The notes beneath the pieces were generated by a model, which saw only the letters and a program-made list of their open reading frames with translations, was not told the DNA's origin and ran no database searches. A stretch of 64,000 bases of DNA from the NCBI RefSeq assembly GCF_000956525.1, contig NZ_JYIW01000019.1, forward strand, positions 109,225-173,224, given 5' to 3'. How positions within the stretch are numbered: position 1 is the first letter of the stretch; every line of letters starts with the position of its first letter. Below are positions 28,358-36,630 of the stretch, one piece after another. Both the position numbers and the translations under genes were made by a program. Origin of the DNA: Microbacterium oxydans (GTDB lineage: Bacteria; Actinomycetota; Actinomycetes; Actinomycetales; Microbacteriaceae).

Positions 28358-28858
28358 TCACGCGATCGTCGCGCGGACGTCTGCGAGGAGCAGGAAGAGC
28401 GTGCGCTCTTCGCCCGGGAATCGCGTGAACCCGAACCGTTCGTAGAACGGGACCTCGTGTTCCATCATGGCGTGCACGAGGATCGCGCGGATGCCGATGG
28501 CTTCGGCCGCTTCGATCGCTCGCGTCACGGCGTGCTGCAGCAATGATGCTCCGAGACCTCGACCGGCGTACTCCTCGTCCACCGCGAGGCGCCCGAGCAG
28601 GACCACCGGGATCGGGTCGGGCTGCTGCTTCGCGAGGCCTGCGGGCGCGAGGTCACGGACGATCGAACTCGACGACAGGCAGTAATAGCCGGCGACACGA
28701 CCCTCTCGGGTCACCGAGACCATCGCGCGCGAGGCGCCGGAACGCTCGTTGCCGCGCGCGCGGCCGCGCAGCCAGGCATCGAGCTGCTCCTGTCCGCACC
28801 GGAACTCGCCGACGCGATCGCCGGCGGCAAGCGGCCTCGGTGTGAGGAACTCAGTCAA
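28358..28858 (-). CDS. GNAT acetyltransferase, toxin of a DUF1778 pair
   Basis: A 166-residue N-acetyltransferase. The acetyl-CoA motif reads LAVDEEYAGRGLGASLL, with a later YERFGFTRF. The TTG start overlaps the DUF1778 stop by 8 nt. Such pairs acetylate aminoacyl-tRNA and stop translation (TacT/AtaT-like) with the ribbon-helix-helix protein as antitoxin. This role comes from the family and the pairing. Confidence 0.88.
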   Translation of the reverse strand: MTEFLTPRPLAAGDRVGEFRCGQEQLDAWLRGRARGNERSGASRAMVSVTREGRVAGYYCLSSSSIVRDLAPAGLAKQQPDPIPVVLLGRLAVDEEYAGRGLGASLLQHAVTRAIEAAEAIGIRAILVHAMMEHEVPFYERFGFTRFPGEERTLFLLLADVRATIA

Positions 28859-29126
28859 CGAACAGTGACTTCCGTGTCAGCAGTTCGCGGAGTCCGTCGA
28901 GGCTCTGCGCCGGTCGATCCAGCACCTCGATGAATGCATCGAAGCGGATCGCGTCGACACGGAGTTGGCGGTCGCGCTGGATGACCTCGTCGGCCCTGGC
29001 CATGAGCGCGTCTGCCGAGAAGTCTGTGACCGAACGCCCCTGCAAGGATGCCGCCTCCTCGATCGCGGCCTTCTGCGCGGCGGTCACGCGCAGCTCGATT
29101 CGTCGATCCTTCAGCGGGGCAGTCAT
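28851..29126 (-). CDS. DUF1778 ribbon-helix-helix antitoxin
   Basis: A 91-residue protein. The N-terminus shows the DUF1778 pattern RRIELRVTAAQKAAIEEAASLQGRS, with a short acidic tail for binding the acetyltransferase. An operator-like inverted repeat lies 10 bp upstream, as expected for autoregulation. Confidence 0.88.
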   Translation of the reverse strand: MTAPLKDRRIELRVTAAQKAAIEEAASLQGRSVTDFSADALMARADEVIQRDRQLRVDAIRFDAFIEVLDRPAQSLDGLRELLTRKSLFVD

Positions 29127-29135
29127 ATCAGGAGT

Positions 29136-29154
29136 GTACGGCAATCCTCCGTAC
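29136..29154. promoter_or_regulatory. Operator of the toxin-antitoxin pair
   Basis: GTACGG-N7-CCGTAC with perfect 6-bp arms directly upstream of the antitoxin start. A likely site for the ribbon-helix-helix protein. Confidence 0.6.
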
Positions 29155-29201
29155 GTCGGAGAGGCGTCTTCACACCCCGCCGACGGGAGTAGCCTGACCG
29201 C

Positions 29202-30125
29202 GTGACAGTGATCATCGCGTTCCTCGCCAACATCCTGGTCGCGATCGCCAAGACGGTCGCGGCGATCATCACCTCCTCGGCGTCGATGGTCGCCGAGGCC
29301 GCGCATTCGTGGGCGGATGCCGGCAACGAGGTGTTCCTGCTGATCGCCGACCGCCGAGGGGGCAAGGCGAAGGACTCCCGGCATCCGCTCGGCTACGGAC
29401 GCAACGCGTTCGTGTGGTCTCTGATCGCCGCCTTCGGCATCTTCACGGCCGGTTCGATCGTGTCGATCATGCATGGCATCCAGGAGCTCTCGGAGACGGG
29501 ACCGGTCGAGAGCCCGCTCGTCGCCTACATCGTGCTCGGCATCTCGTTCGTGCTCGAGGGCGCATCGTTCACGCAGGCGATGGTGAAATCCCGCCGCCTC
29601 GCGAAGGAGCGCGGCTCCTCGACGTGGGACTACGTGCTCGAGACGAGCGACACCACGCTGCGGGCCGTGTTCTTCGAGGATGCCGCGGCCCTGATCGGCC
29701 TGGCCCTCGCCGGTGGCGCGATCTTCCTACACCAGATCACCGGCGTCGCGGCCTGGGATGCCATCGGCTCGATCCTGGTCGGCGTGCTGCTCGGCGTGGT
29801 CGCGATCATCCTGATCCGGCGGAACATCGCGTTCCTGGTCGGCGCGAACGCCTCGCCAACGTTGCGCGCGCGAGTCGGCGATGCGCTGCTCAGCCTCCCG
29901 CAGATCGAGCGCGTCACCTATCTGCACATCGAGTACGTCGGGCCGAACAGGCTGTTCCTCGTCGCCGAGATCGATCTGGCCGGCGATGCGAGAGAGCATG
30001 ACGTGGCCAAGCAGCTGCGCGACATCGAACAGCGGATCGAGGCGCACGAGGCGATCGAGACGGTCGTGCTGTCGCTCTCGGTCGACGATGAGACATCGCT
30101 CGAGTTCGTGGAGGGCGCGGACTAG
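29202..30125 (+). CDS. Cation diffusion facilitator (CDF) metal exporter
   Basis: A 307-residue CDF protein. Membrane segments are interrupted by the metal-site motif HSWADAGNE near residues 30-38 and a second Asp-containing helix (EDAAALIGLAL). The C-terminal domain is cytoplasmic with a conserved His (HIEYVGPNR). GTG start. It exports divalent metals, for example zinc or iron. The adjacent His-rich regulators are a suggestive context. Confidence 0.88.
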   Translation: MTVIIAFLANILVAIAKTVAAIITSSASMVAEAAHSWADAGNEVFLLIADRRGGKAKDSRHPLGYGRNAFVWSLIAAFGIFTAGSIVSIMHGIQELSETGPVESPLVAYIVLGISFVLEGASFTQAMVKSRRLAKERGSSTWDYVLETSDTTLRAVFFEDAAALIGLALAGGAIFLHQITGVAAWDAIGSILVGVLLGVVAIILIRRNIAFLVGANASPTLRARVGDALLSLPQIERVTYLHIEYVGPNRLFLVAEIDLAGDAREHDVAKQLRDIEQRIEAHEAIETVVLSLSVDDETSLEFVEGAD

Positions 30126-30144
30126 CTCCCCGCAGACCTGCGCG

Positions 30145-30684
30145 TCAGCGCTGCCAGTTGTCGGCGAGCTTGTTCAGGAGCCGAGCGAGCTCGATGCGCT
30201 CCTCATCGGTGAACGACTCGAGCGCGCGTCCGAGGTGCTCACGCCGCTCGCCGCGCAGGCCACGCGCGAAACGACGACCCTCATCGGTGAGCGCGATGCG
30301 GGTTCGGCGGGCGTCGTCGGGGTCTGCCTCACGGCGCACCAGACCGTGGTCGACCCCCTGCTGCACGAGGCGGGAGGCACGGGGCTGATCGACGCCGATC
30401 GCCTCGCCGAGCGCACTCACGCTGAGGGGAGTGGATGCTGCGGCGAGCGCCTCCAGCATCCGCATCCTGGCCGGCCCGCCGATCCGAGCCGATGGGTCAC
30501 CCATCCATGGCGGGGCCCCGGGGAATCCGCGGCGGCCGAAGGGCTCGCCGTGCGGGTGGTCATGCCCGTGTTCCGTGCCGTGCCAGCCGTGCGGGCCCGC
30601 ACCGCGCTCGCCCGGCCGCCGTCCACGGAGGCGTGAGAGGGCATGGGCGATCGCTTCGGCTGGATCGATGTCGTCGGAGGTCAC
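30145..30684 (-). CDS. MarR family regulator with His-rich N-terminus
   Basis: A 179-residue winged-helix regulator. The N-terminal 55 residues are His/Gly-rich (HGWHGTEHGHDHPHG). Residues 65-145 are the MarR fold (SVSALGEAIGVDQPRASRLVQQGVDHGLV, then the wing). The GTG start lies in a region shared with a divergent gene that also has a His-rich tail. The histidines suggest metal sensing (inference). Confidence 0.85.
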   Translation of the reverse strand: MTSDDIDPAEAIAHALSRLRGRRPGERGAGPHGWHGTEHGHDHPHGEPFGRRGFPGAPPWMGDPSARIGGPARMRMLEALAAASTPLSVSALGEAIGVDQPRASRLVQQGVDHGLVRREADPDDARRTRIALTDEGRRFARGLRGERREHLGRALESFTDEERIELARLLNKLADNWQR

Positions 30685-30705
30685 AGCACGATTTTACATG
30701 CGACT

Positions 30706-30760
30706 TGACATGCATCACTACTCCATGTCACACTACATGTACATGCACTGTGACATACAC
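30706..30760. promoter_or_regulatory. Cluster of inverted repeats between divergent regulator genes
   Basis: TGACATG (30706-30712) and CATGTCA (30724-30730) form an inverted repeat with an 11-bp spacer. CATGTACATG (30736-30745) and TGTGACAT (30749-30756) follow. The AT-rich stretch differs sharply from the flanking GC-rich DNA. Confidence 0.65.
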
Positions 30761-30789
30761 ATGCACACTGACAACAAAAGGACTTTCCG

Positions 30790-31503
30790 ATGAACACCTC
30801 TGAATCACACAACACCGACAACACCGCCCGCCCCTTCGGCTACTGGCTGAAGGCCATCGACCGCCTCATGGCGGCCGAGTTCGCCAACGCCTTCGAAGGC
30901 GAGCGCACGAGTCGCCGCGACTGGCGCCTGCTCAACGTGATCGACGGCACTGTTCCCGCCCGTCGCCCGCTGCACGAGCACAAGCTGCACGAGCTGGTCG
31001 AGCGCGGCTGGGTCACCGCCGACGGCGACGACTGGGCCCTGACCGATGACGGTCGCGCCGCGAAGGATCGCCTCGGCGCGATCGTCGACGGCATCCGCTC
31101 GAAGGTCACCGACGCCGTCTCCGAGGAGGAGATGGCCACCACCCTCGCCTCGCTGGAGAAGATCGCCCGCGCGTTCGGCTGGGACGAGGAGACTCCTCTC
31201 CCCCGAGGACGTCGCCACGGCTTCGGCGGGCACGGACGAGGCCACGGCTTCCCGCGCGGCTTCGGTCGCCCGTTCGGTCGCGGCTTCGGCCCAGGACACG
31301 GCTTCGGCCCGCGTGAGGGCTTCGGCCCGCGCGAGGGCGGCGAGCACCAGCACGGCTGCGAGCACGGACGCGACGCCCGCCACGGCGAGCACGGAGACCA
31401 CGGACACCGCGGACACGGCGGCCCACTCCGGGCCGCCCGCCACGCCCAGCACGCCTACGAGCGCGGTTTCGACGCCGGCTTCAGCCGCGGTCGCGACGCC
31501 TGA
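30790..31503 (+). CDS. Winged-helix protein with a Gly/His-rich tail
   Basis: A 237-residue protein. Residues 15-110 look like a MarR/PadR-type winged helix (RRDWRLLNVIDG ... ELVERGWVT ... LTDDG). Residues 140-220 form a Gly/His/Phe/Arg-rich tail with repeats such as GFGPREGFGPREGG and HGDHGHRGHGG. Divergent from the other His-rich MarR gene. The tail could bind metal or be disordered; not known. Confidence 0.8.
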   Translation: MNTSESHNTDNTARPFGYWLKAIDRLMAAEFANAFEGERTSRRDWRLLNVIDGTVPARRPLHEHKLHELVERGWVTADGDDWALTDDGRAAKDRLGAIVDGIRSKVTDAVSEEEMATTLASLEKIARAFGWDEETPLPRGRRHGFGGHGRGHGFPRGFGRPFGRGFGPGHGFGPREGFGPREGGEHQHGCEHGRDARHGEHGDHGHRGHGGPLRAARHAQHAYERGFDAGFSRGRDA

Positions 31504-31519
31504 CACCAGGCGCACACGG

Positions 31520-31555
31520 AACGCCCCACCGGACACGACGTCGGGTGGGGCGTTT
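31520..31555. terminator. Bidirectional terminator
   Basis: Perfect 11-bp arms AACGCCCCACC (31520-31530) and GGTGGGGCGTT (31544-31554), loop of 13 nt, then a T. It lies between two convergent genes (31503 and 31561). Confidence 0.75.
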
Positions 31556-31560
31556 CTGCG

Positions 31561-32148
31561 CTACCCCTGGCGCAGCGCCGGGAGCATCACGTGGTCGACG
31601 AGATCGGTCACGGTCGCCGCGTCGAGAGATCGACGGCGCAGGCTGATGCTGCCGAACGCCGCGGTCGGCACGATGCCGGCGATGAGCGCGACCGGCACGT
31701 CAGCCGGCACCACGCCACGTTCGATCCACCGTTCGATCACCGCCGTGATCGCAGCGACCGGCGGGCCGCCGATCAGCCGGTAGGCCACGTCTCGCAGCTC
31801 CTCGTCGCGTCCGATCTCGCTCAGCAGGCTGGCGAGCACTGTCGCTGCGCGCTCGTCCGCGCCGGCGAAGTGCATGCCGGCGGCGATCAGGTCTTCCCGG
31901 AGGCTCCCGGTGTCGGGCTCGTCCGGGGTGACCTGCAGCGCGCGCATGGCGGCGACCACGAGCTCCGCCTTCGTCTCCCACCGTCGGTAGATCGCAGACT
32001 TCCCGCAGCGGGCGCGGGTGGCCACGGCCGAGATCGTCATACCCGCGTACCCGTGCTCGATCAGCAGATCCTGCACGGCAGTGAGGATGCTCCGCTCGAG
32101 CCCAGGGTCGCGAGGACGCCCCGCCGCTCTGGTCTCTTCGGTGTCCAT
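31561..32148 (-). CDS. TetR family regulator
   Basis: A 195-residue TetR-type protein. The helix-turn-helix is near residues 30-60 (GMTISAVATRARCGKSAIYRRWETKAELV). It is divergent from a small membrane-protein gene, and the intergenic DNA carries repeated CGGTACC operators, so it probably represses that gene and itself. Confidence 0.88.
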   Translation of the reverse strand: MDTEETRAAGRPRDPGLERSILTAVQDLLIEHGYAGMTISAVATRARCGKSAIYRRWETKAELVVAAMRALQVTPDEPDTGSLREDLIAAGMHFAGADERAATVLASLLSEIGRDEELRDVAYRLIGGPPVAAITAVIERWIERGVVPADVPVALIAGIVPTAAFGSISLRRRSLDAATVTDLVDHVMLPALRQG

Positions 32149-32167
32149 GTGTCGCCATTGTATCTTT

Positions 32168-32199
32168 CGGTACCGAGCAGTACCGTATATATCGGTACC
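32168..32199. promoter_or_regulatory. TetR operator repeats
   Basis: CGGTACCG (32168-32175), AGTACCG (32179-32185) and CGGTACC (32193-32199) lie around a TATATA core between the divergent genes. Confidence 0.65.
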
Positions 32200-32244
32200 A
32201 ACCGATCCCGATATCGCGTGCATCATCTGCTGAAGGAGCCCCTC

Positions 32245-32703
32245 ATGGCCGCCATCGCCCCCACCGAACACCCGACGACACGGTCCCGCGTGCGCGTCGG
32301 CATCACCCTGCTCGCGGCCGCCGTCGTCGCGATCCTCCTGAACGCGGCGGTCGCCGCCGTGGCCGTCGCCGCCGGAGCACCCTCGGGCTACGGTCCGCTC
32401 ACCCCACCCGCGTACGGACTCTTCACCGTGCTCGGCGTCGGCATCGGCTGGCTCGGATGGCGCCTCGTGCTCAGCCGCTCAGAGCACCCGAGCCGCACCC
32501 TTTCGGTGCTGGTCCCGGTCGTCCTCGTCGCGTCGTTCATCCCGGACATCCTGCTGCTCGTGCTCCGATTCATCCCCGGCACGACGACGTCGGCTGCGAT
32601 CGCGCTGATGGCGATGCACGTCGTGGTCGTTCTCGTCGCGGTTCCCGCGTACCTGCTCGCGACACGTCAGCGGATGCAGGTCAACTCAGCGCGCGCAGCA
32701 TGA
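32245..32703 (+). CDS. Small membrane protein (DUF6069-like)
   Basis: A 152-residue protein with four membrane segments and no motif of known chemistry. ATG has AAGGAG upstream. It is under the probable control of the divergent TetR protein. The family name is a tentative match by pattern. It overlaps the GNAT gene (convergent) by 23 bp. Confidence 0.75.
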   Translation: MAAIAPTEHPTTRSRVRVGITLLAAAVVAILLNAAVAAVAVAAGAPSGYGPLTPPAYGLFTVLGVGIGWLGWRLVLSRSEHPSRTLSVLVPVVLVASFIPDILLLVLRFIPGTTTSAAIALMAMHVVVVLVAVPAYLLATRQRMQVNSARAA

Positions 32704-33115
32704 AGACGTCGACCTCGTCCTCGTCGTCGACGACGAAGCCGGCGCGTTCGTACAACCGCCGAGCCGGACTCCCCTGCAGCACGTTGAGTCGGAACGTCTG
32801 CGCCTGAGCATCGCCGAGCACCTGCGCGAGCACCCCGGATCCGATCCCGCGCCCCTGCATCGCCGGGTCGAGGTAGAAGTGCTCGACCCACACCGCGCCC
32901 GCATCGTCACGGCGCAGCGCGATCGACCCGGCATCCGCGCCGTCGACCATGATCACCCGAGTCGACGACGGATCGAAGGCGTCGAGGAAACGCTGCCGCA
33001 CCCGGACCGGGTCGTACCGGCCGAGGCGATCCAGGTCATCGAACAGCACGACCGCCCGCAGCTCCGCGATCCAGGTCGCGTCAGCCGTCGTGCTCGGGCG
33101 CAGCTCCCACGCCAT
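32681..33115 (-). CDS. GNAT family N-acetyltransferase
   Basis: A 144-residue GNAT protein. The acetyl-CoA loop is FYLDPAMQGRGIGSGVL and the C-terminal motif is ARRLYERAGFVV. Substrate unknown. Confidence 0.85.
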   Translation of the reverse strand: MAWELRPSTTADATWIAELRAVVLFDDLDRLGRYDPVRVRQRFLDAFDPSSTRVIMVDGADAGSIALRRDDAGAVWVEHFYLDPAMQGRGIGSGVLAQVLGDAQAQTFRLNVLQGSPARRLYERAGFVVDDEDEVDVFMLRALS

Positions 33116-33123
33116 CCGCCCGC

Positions 33124-33588
33124 TCAGAGCGGCAGCACCCCGCCGACGATCTGCGCGGTGACGTCGACCGCGGATCCCGCCGCGAAGGGGAACGTCGTGG
33201 TCGTCGCCAGGAAGATGCCGACACCGACCGCCGCGACGAGCAGGATCAGCAGGAATGCGAAGATCGCCACGGTCAGGCCGCGGTAGCCGCCGGATGACGG
33301 CACCTCGGGCGCGACCGTCGGCGTGGCCCAGTCATCGGCGACGGCCGATGGCTGCTCGCCGTCGAGGATCGCGGGCTTCCGGCGCGCGCTACGCGACGAC
33401 GGGAGCATGGCCTCCGGCGGAGGCGGCGGGATGACGTCGTCGGCCGGCGGGATGTCGGCGGGCGGGGGCGGGATCACCGGCTCGGCGGAGATGAGCCCCT
33501 CCGGGATGGGCGTCTCGGGCGGGGCCGGGGGGATGACAGCGTCCGGCGGGGTCTGCGGATCCTGCTGGTTCGTGCCGTCATCACTCAT
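33124..33588 (-). CDS. Proline-rich protein with a C-terminal membrane anchor
   Basis: A 154-residue protein. The first 100 residues are Pro/Glu/Ile-rich (for example PPPPADIPPADDVIPPPP) and the C-terminal 50 hold one strong membrane segment. It starts 1 nt after the dcd stop, so the two are cotranscribed. Function unknown. Confidence 0.75.
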   Translation of the reverse strand: MSDDGTNQQDPQTPPDAVIPPAPPETPIPEGLISAEPVIPPPPADIPPADDVIPPPPPEAMLPSSRSARRKPAILDGEQPSAVADDWATPTVAPEVPSSGGYRGLTVAIFAFLLILLVAAVGVGIFLATTTTFPFAAGSAVDVTAQIVGGVLPL

Positions 33589-33589
33589 G

Positions 33590-34195
33590 TCAACCTCCGA
33601 CTGCGCCGTTGTCGGTGATCCCGACGTCTGTCCTGTGGAAGTTCTGGAACGAGCGCGACGCCGTCGGTCCACGCTGCCCCTGGTAGCGGTTGCCGTACGG
33701 ACCCGAACCGTAGGGGTTCTCAGCCGGCGATGTCAGGCGGAAGAAGCACAGCTGACCGATCTTCATGCCGGGCCACAGCTTGATCGGCAGGGTCGCGACG
33801 TTCGCGAGCTCGAGCGTGACGTGTCCGGTGAAGCCCGGATCGATGAACCCGGCGGTGGAGTGCGTGATGAGACCGAGGCGCCCGAGCGACGACTTGCCCT
33901 CGAGGCGCGCGGCCACGTCGTCGGGCAGGGTGACCTGCTCGAAGGTCGCGCCGAGCGCGAACTCACCCGGGTGCAGGATGAAGGGCTCGTCGGGGGCGAC
34001 CTCGATCAGGCGCGTGAGCTCCGGCTGATCCTCGGACGGATCGATGAACGGGTACTTGTGGTTGTCGAACAGACGGAAGTACCGGTCGAGGCGCACATCG
34101 ATGCTCGACGGTTGGATCATCTCCGGCTCGTGCGGTTCGAGGCCGATGCGGCCTGATGCGAGTTCTGCCTTGATGTCGCGATCGCTGAGAAGCAC
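33590..34195 (-). CDS. dcd: dCTP deaminase
   Basis: A 201-residue enzyme of dUTP synthesis. It has [12 protein letters not shown], the active-site segment [24 protein letters not shown] and the C-terminal [14 protein letters not shown]. The sequence fits the actinobacterial type, some of which also hydrolyse dUTP. Confidence 0.97.
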   Translation of the reverse strand: MLLSDRDIKAELASGRIGLEPHEPEMIQPSSIDVRLDRYFRLFDNHKYPFIDPSEDQPELTRLIEVAPDEPFILHPGEFALGATFEQVTLPDDVAARLEGKSSLGRLGLITHSTAGFIDPGFTGHVTLELANVATLPIKLWPGMKIGQLCFFRLTSPAENPYGSGPYGNRYQGQRGPTASRSFQNFHRTDVGITDNGAVGG

Positions 34196-34213
34196 GGGTT
34201 CAGCCTAGTTGCC

Positions 34214-34854
34214 CGTGCCGCCCTGATGTCCGAGGTCACTGACACATCCGCCGAGCCTTCGAGGCAAAACCGATAGACGCCGGGCACGGAGATACCCATG
34301 GCATGAGCGCAATACACCCGAGCAACCACTTGCGGGAAGCTTGGCGACGCTTGAGCCCAATACCCCCAGTTCGTGGGGCGCGCGGGAATTTCTACTCTGT
34401 ACGTTGGACCAACCATCCAGCGCCGCTGCTGGGTCGGAATCCCAGGGGGAACGTATGAAGCGCGCAAAGCGTAACGGTCGCTGAATGGCACCTTTGTCTG
34501 CTCCAAGAGCTGACTCAGATCGCAAGGAAACAAAATGAATCAAGCACAAAATGCAAGCACCGCGAGGACATTGTGGTGGATCGGCATTGTTATCGCGGCG
34601 GCGTGCGCTGCGGGTGCTGTCGTCTTCGGAGTGAGCACAGGCCGCGATAGCGCGTTTATCGTGGCAGCTGGTCTCGCTGTTGTCGCAGTCGCGCTGTTCG
34701 CGGCCATGACGATGGGTACCCGACTTCGCGACCACTCTCGACGCGAACAGTAAGTTCTCGGACGGGGCCGGAAACTACTCCGCGCCCCGTCTTCGCGCCT
34801 CATCGCGCAACAAGACTTCGACGATCACTGCTGCGTGCCGCCCTGATGTCCGAG
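34214..34854. repeat. 21-bp direct repeats bracketing a 0.6-kb AT-richer insert
   Basis: Positions 34214-34234 and 34834-34854 are identical (CGTGCCGCCCTGATGTCC...). The second copy is the 3' end of the TetR gene; the first reads, in the same frame, as a second version of that end (LGHQGGT-GN-stop against LGHQGGT-QQ-stop). The 599 bp between are visibly lower in GC, with one small membrane-protein gene. No integrase is present. From 34235 to 34534 I see no supported gene. Confidence 0.65.
34535..34753 (+). CDS. Small membrane protein (72 aa)
   Basis: Two hydrophobic segments (residues 12-33 and 40-58) and a short basic tail. ATG follows AAGGAAAC. It is the only convincing gene in the 0.6-kb insert. 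Family unknown. Confidence 0.55.
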   Translation: MNQAQNASTARTLWWIGIVIAAACAAGAVVFGVSTGRDSAFIVAAGLAVVAVALFAAMTMGTRLRDHSRREQ

Positions 34855-35430
34855 CAGCCGCAGCGCGCGCTCGGCTTGAGCCAGCGCATCCGCACGGTTC
34901 GGCGCAGCGGTCAGGCCGAGCAGCCGGCGCCGGTGCGGTTCGCCGAGCAGGAGGCCGAAGAGGGCTTCTGCGCGCTCGGCGCTGTCGTCGCCCGCGAGGT
35001 GCTGCTGCAGCATCCCGATGTACCCCTCCGGCCCGCTGGTGTAGAAGCGCGCCGCCAGGTCAGGGAACTGCGCGGACTCGCCGATCATCAGCCGATGCAT
35101 GCCGACCGCGTCGTCGGAGTGCAGCACGAACACCAGGCGCGCGGCGGCGTCGAGGAGGGTCGAGGCCGCGGCATCCGACTCCGAGAGCGCCCTGGTCCTG
35201 AAGCGTTCGATGACTGCCGTGAACACCTCTGTCCTGTCGCCGAAGTACGTGTAGATGGTGCGTTTCGTCACGCGGGAGGCTGCCGCGATCTCGTCGATCG
35301 TCACCTGCCCGAGCCCTCGGGCGACGAACAGCGCGACGGCCGCATCGAGGATCTGGTCGCGGCGCTCCTCACGTTCTTCCGGCGTCGGTCGGCCGCGCTT
35401 GCGCGGGGCTCCTGCTGACGCGGCATCCAT
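34825..35430 (-). CDS. TetR family regulator of the 2-oxoacid dehydrogenase operon
   Basis: A 201-residue TetR protein. The basic N-terminus (RKRGRPTPEEREERR) precedes a helix-turn-helix near residues 40-65 (VTIDEIAAASRVTKRTIYTYF). It is divergent from the E1alpha gene, with a near-perfect palindrome between them. The last two codons differ from the repeat copy at 34214, suggesting that the 3' end was rewritten by the adjacent insertion. Confidence 0.88.
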   Translation of the reverse strand: MDAASAGAPRKRGRPTPEEREERRDQILDAAVALFVARGLGQVTIDEIAAASRVTKRTIYTYFGDRTEVFTAVIERFRTRALSESDAAASTLLDAAARLVFVLHSDDAVGMHRLMIGESAQFPDLAARFYTSGPEGYIGMLQQHLAGDDSAERAEALFGLLLGEPHRRRLLGLTAAPNRADALAQAERALRLLGHQGGTQQ

Positions 35431-35479
35431 GATTCTCCTCGATTCGGAGCGATGCGATCTGCGCCCCCCCTCCCATCAT

Positions 35480-35505
35480 ATAATGAGACGGATTCGTTTC
35501 ATTAT
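35480..35505. promoter_or_regulatory. TetR operator before the dehydrogenase operon
   Basis: ATAATGAGACG and CGTTTCATTAT around GATT form a palindrome with one mismatch in 11. It ends just before the AGGAGG ribosome site of the E1alpha gene, so binding would block transcription of the operon. Confidence 0.8.
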
Positions 35506-35517
35506 TAGGAGGTCCGC

Positions 35518-36630
35518 ATGGCCACGCGCACATCGGCTGCCAAGCGGCGCACGGAGACCCCGACGCCCCGCACCGAGACGAGGGACACCGATGCCCTCCT
35601 CGACTTCTACCGCCAGATGGTGCTGATCCGCCGATTCGAGGAGCGGGCCGCCCGCGCCTACACCCAGGCCGAGATCGGCGGCTACTGCCACCTCAACCTC
35701 GGCGAGGAGGCAACGGTCACCGGCCTGATGTCGGCGATGGATCCGAGCGACTACCTCTTCACGAACTACCGCGAACACGGGTACGCGATCGGGCGGAACA
35801 TCGCCCCCGGCCGCATCATGGCCGAGCTCTACGGTCGCCGCGACGGCGTCTCGAAGGGATGGGGCGGCTCCATGCACCTGTTCGACCTCGAGGCGCGGCT
35901 GCTCGGCGGCTACGGCATCGTCGGCGGCCAGGTGCCGCTCGCGACCGGCGCCGCCCTCGCCATCGACTACCGCGGCGGGACCGAGGCCGTCGTCTGCGTC
36001 ATGGGCGATGGAACCACGAACATCGGCGCCTTCCACGAATCCCTCAACATCGCCGCGCTCTGGAACCTCCCGATCGTCTACGTGGTCGTCAACAACGGCC
36101 TCGGCATGGGCACGACCGTCGAGAAGGCCGCCGGCGAGCCGGAGCTCTACAAGCGCGCTGCCTCGTATCGGATGCCGTCCGCCCGCGTCGACGGGAACGA
36201 CCCCGTCGCGGTACGCGAGGCCGCACTCGCTGCGCTGGCATCGGCCAGGTCGGGCCGTCCGTTCCTGCTCGAGACCGTGAGCGAACGACTGAAGGGGCAC
36301 TCCGTCGTCGACCCCGCCAAGTACCGCACGCGCGACGAGGCCGAGGCGCTCAAGGCCGCCGACCCGATCGCGGCCTTCGCGGTGCGCCTGGCTGCCGACG
36401 GCCTGCTCACCGACGAACTCATCACCGAGATCGACGCTGACGCCATGCACGTCGTCGCGGATGCCGTCGCCTTCGCCGAGGCCAGCCCGCACCCCTCCGT
36501 CGACACCCTCTTCGATTACACCTACGCGACCCCGGTGCCCAACGATTCGCGCCGCCTGCCGGGAGAACCGCTGTTCACCCCCGCGCCCCTCGGCTCGGCA
36601 TCCCGCACCTCGAACGGAGCATCCGCATGA
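35518..36630 (+). CDS. pdhA: 2-oxoacid (pyruvate-type) dehydrogenase E1 alpha subunit
   Basis: A 370-residue thiamine-diphosphate enzyme subunit. It has the family segment YREHGYAIGR and the cofactor motif GDGTTNIGAFHESLNIAALWNLP. It is the first of three overlapping genes; start after AGGAGG. The assembly resembles pyruvate or acetoin dehydrogenase systems; no lipoamide dehydrogenase gene is here. Confidence 0.93.
   Translation: MATRTSAAKRRTETPTPRTETRDTDALLDFYRQMVLIRRFEERAARAYTQAEIGGYCHLNLGEEATVTGLMSAMDPSDYLFTNYREHGYAIGRNIAPGRIMAELYGRRDGVSKGWGGSMHLFDLEARLLGGYGIVGGQVPLATGAALAIDYRGGTEAVVCVMGDGTTNIGAFHESLNIAALWNLPIVYVVVNNGLGMGTTVEKAAGEPELYKRAASYRMPSARVDGNDPVAVREAALAALASARSGRPFLLETVSERLKGHSVVDPAKYRTRDEAEALKAADPIAAFAVRLAADGLLTDELITEIDADAMHVVADAVAFAEASPHPSVDTLFDYTYATPVPNDSRRLPGEPLFTPAPLGSASRTSNGASA

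Noticed and set aside
34205..34735. Leftward frames across the 0.6-kb insert (also 34117-34533)
   Set aside because: Random-looking sequences without ribosome sites; one crosses into dcd antisense.
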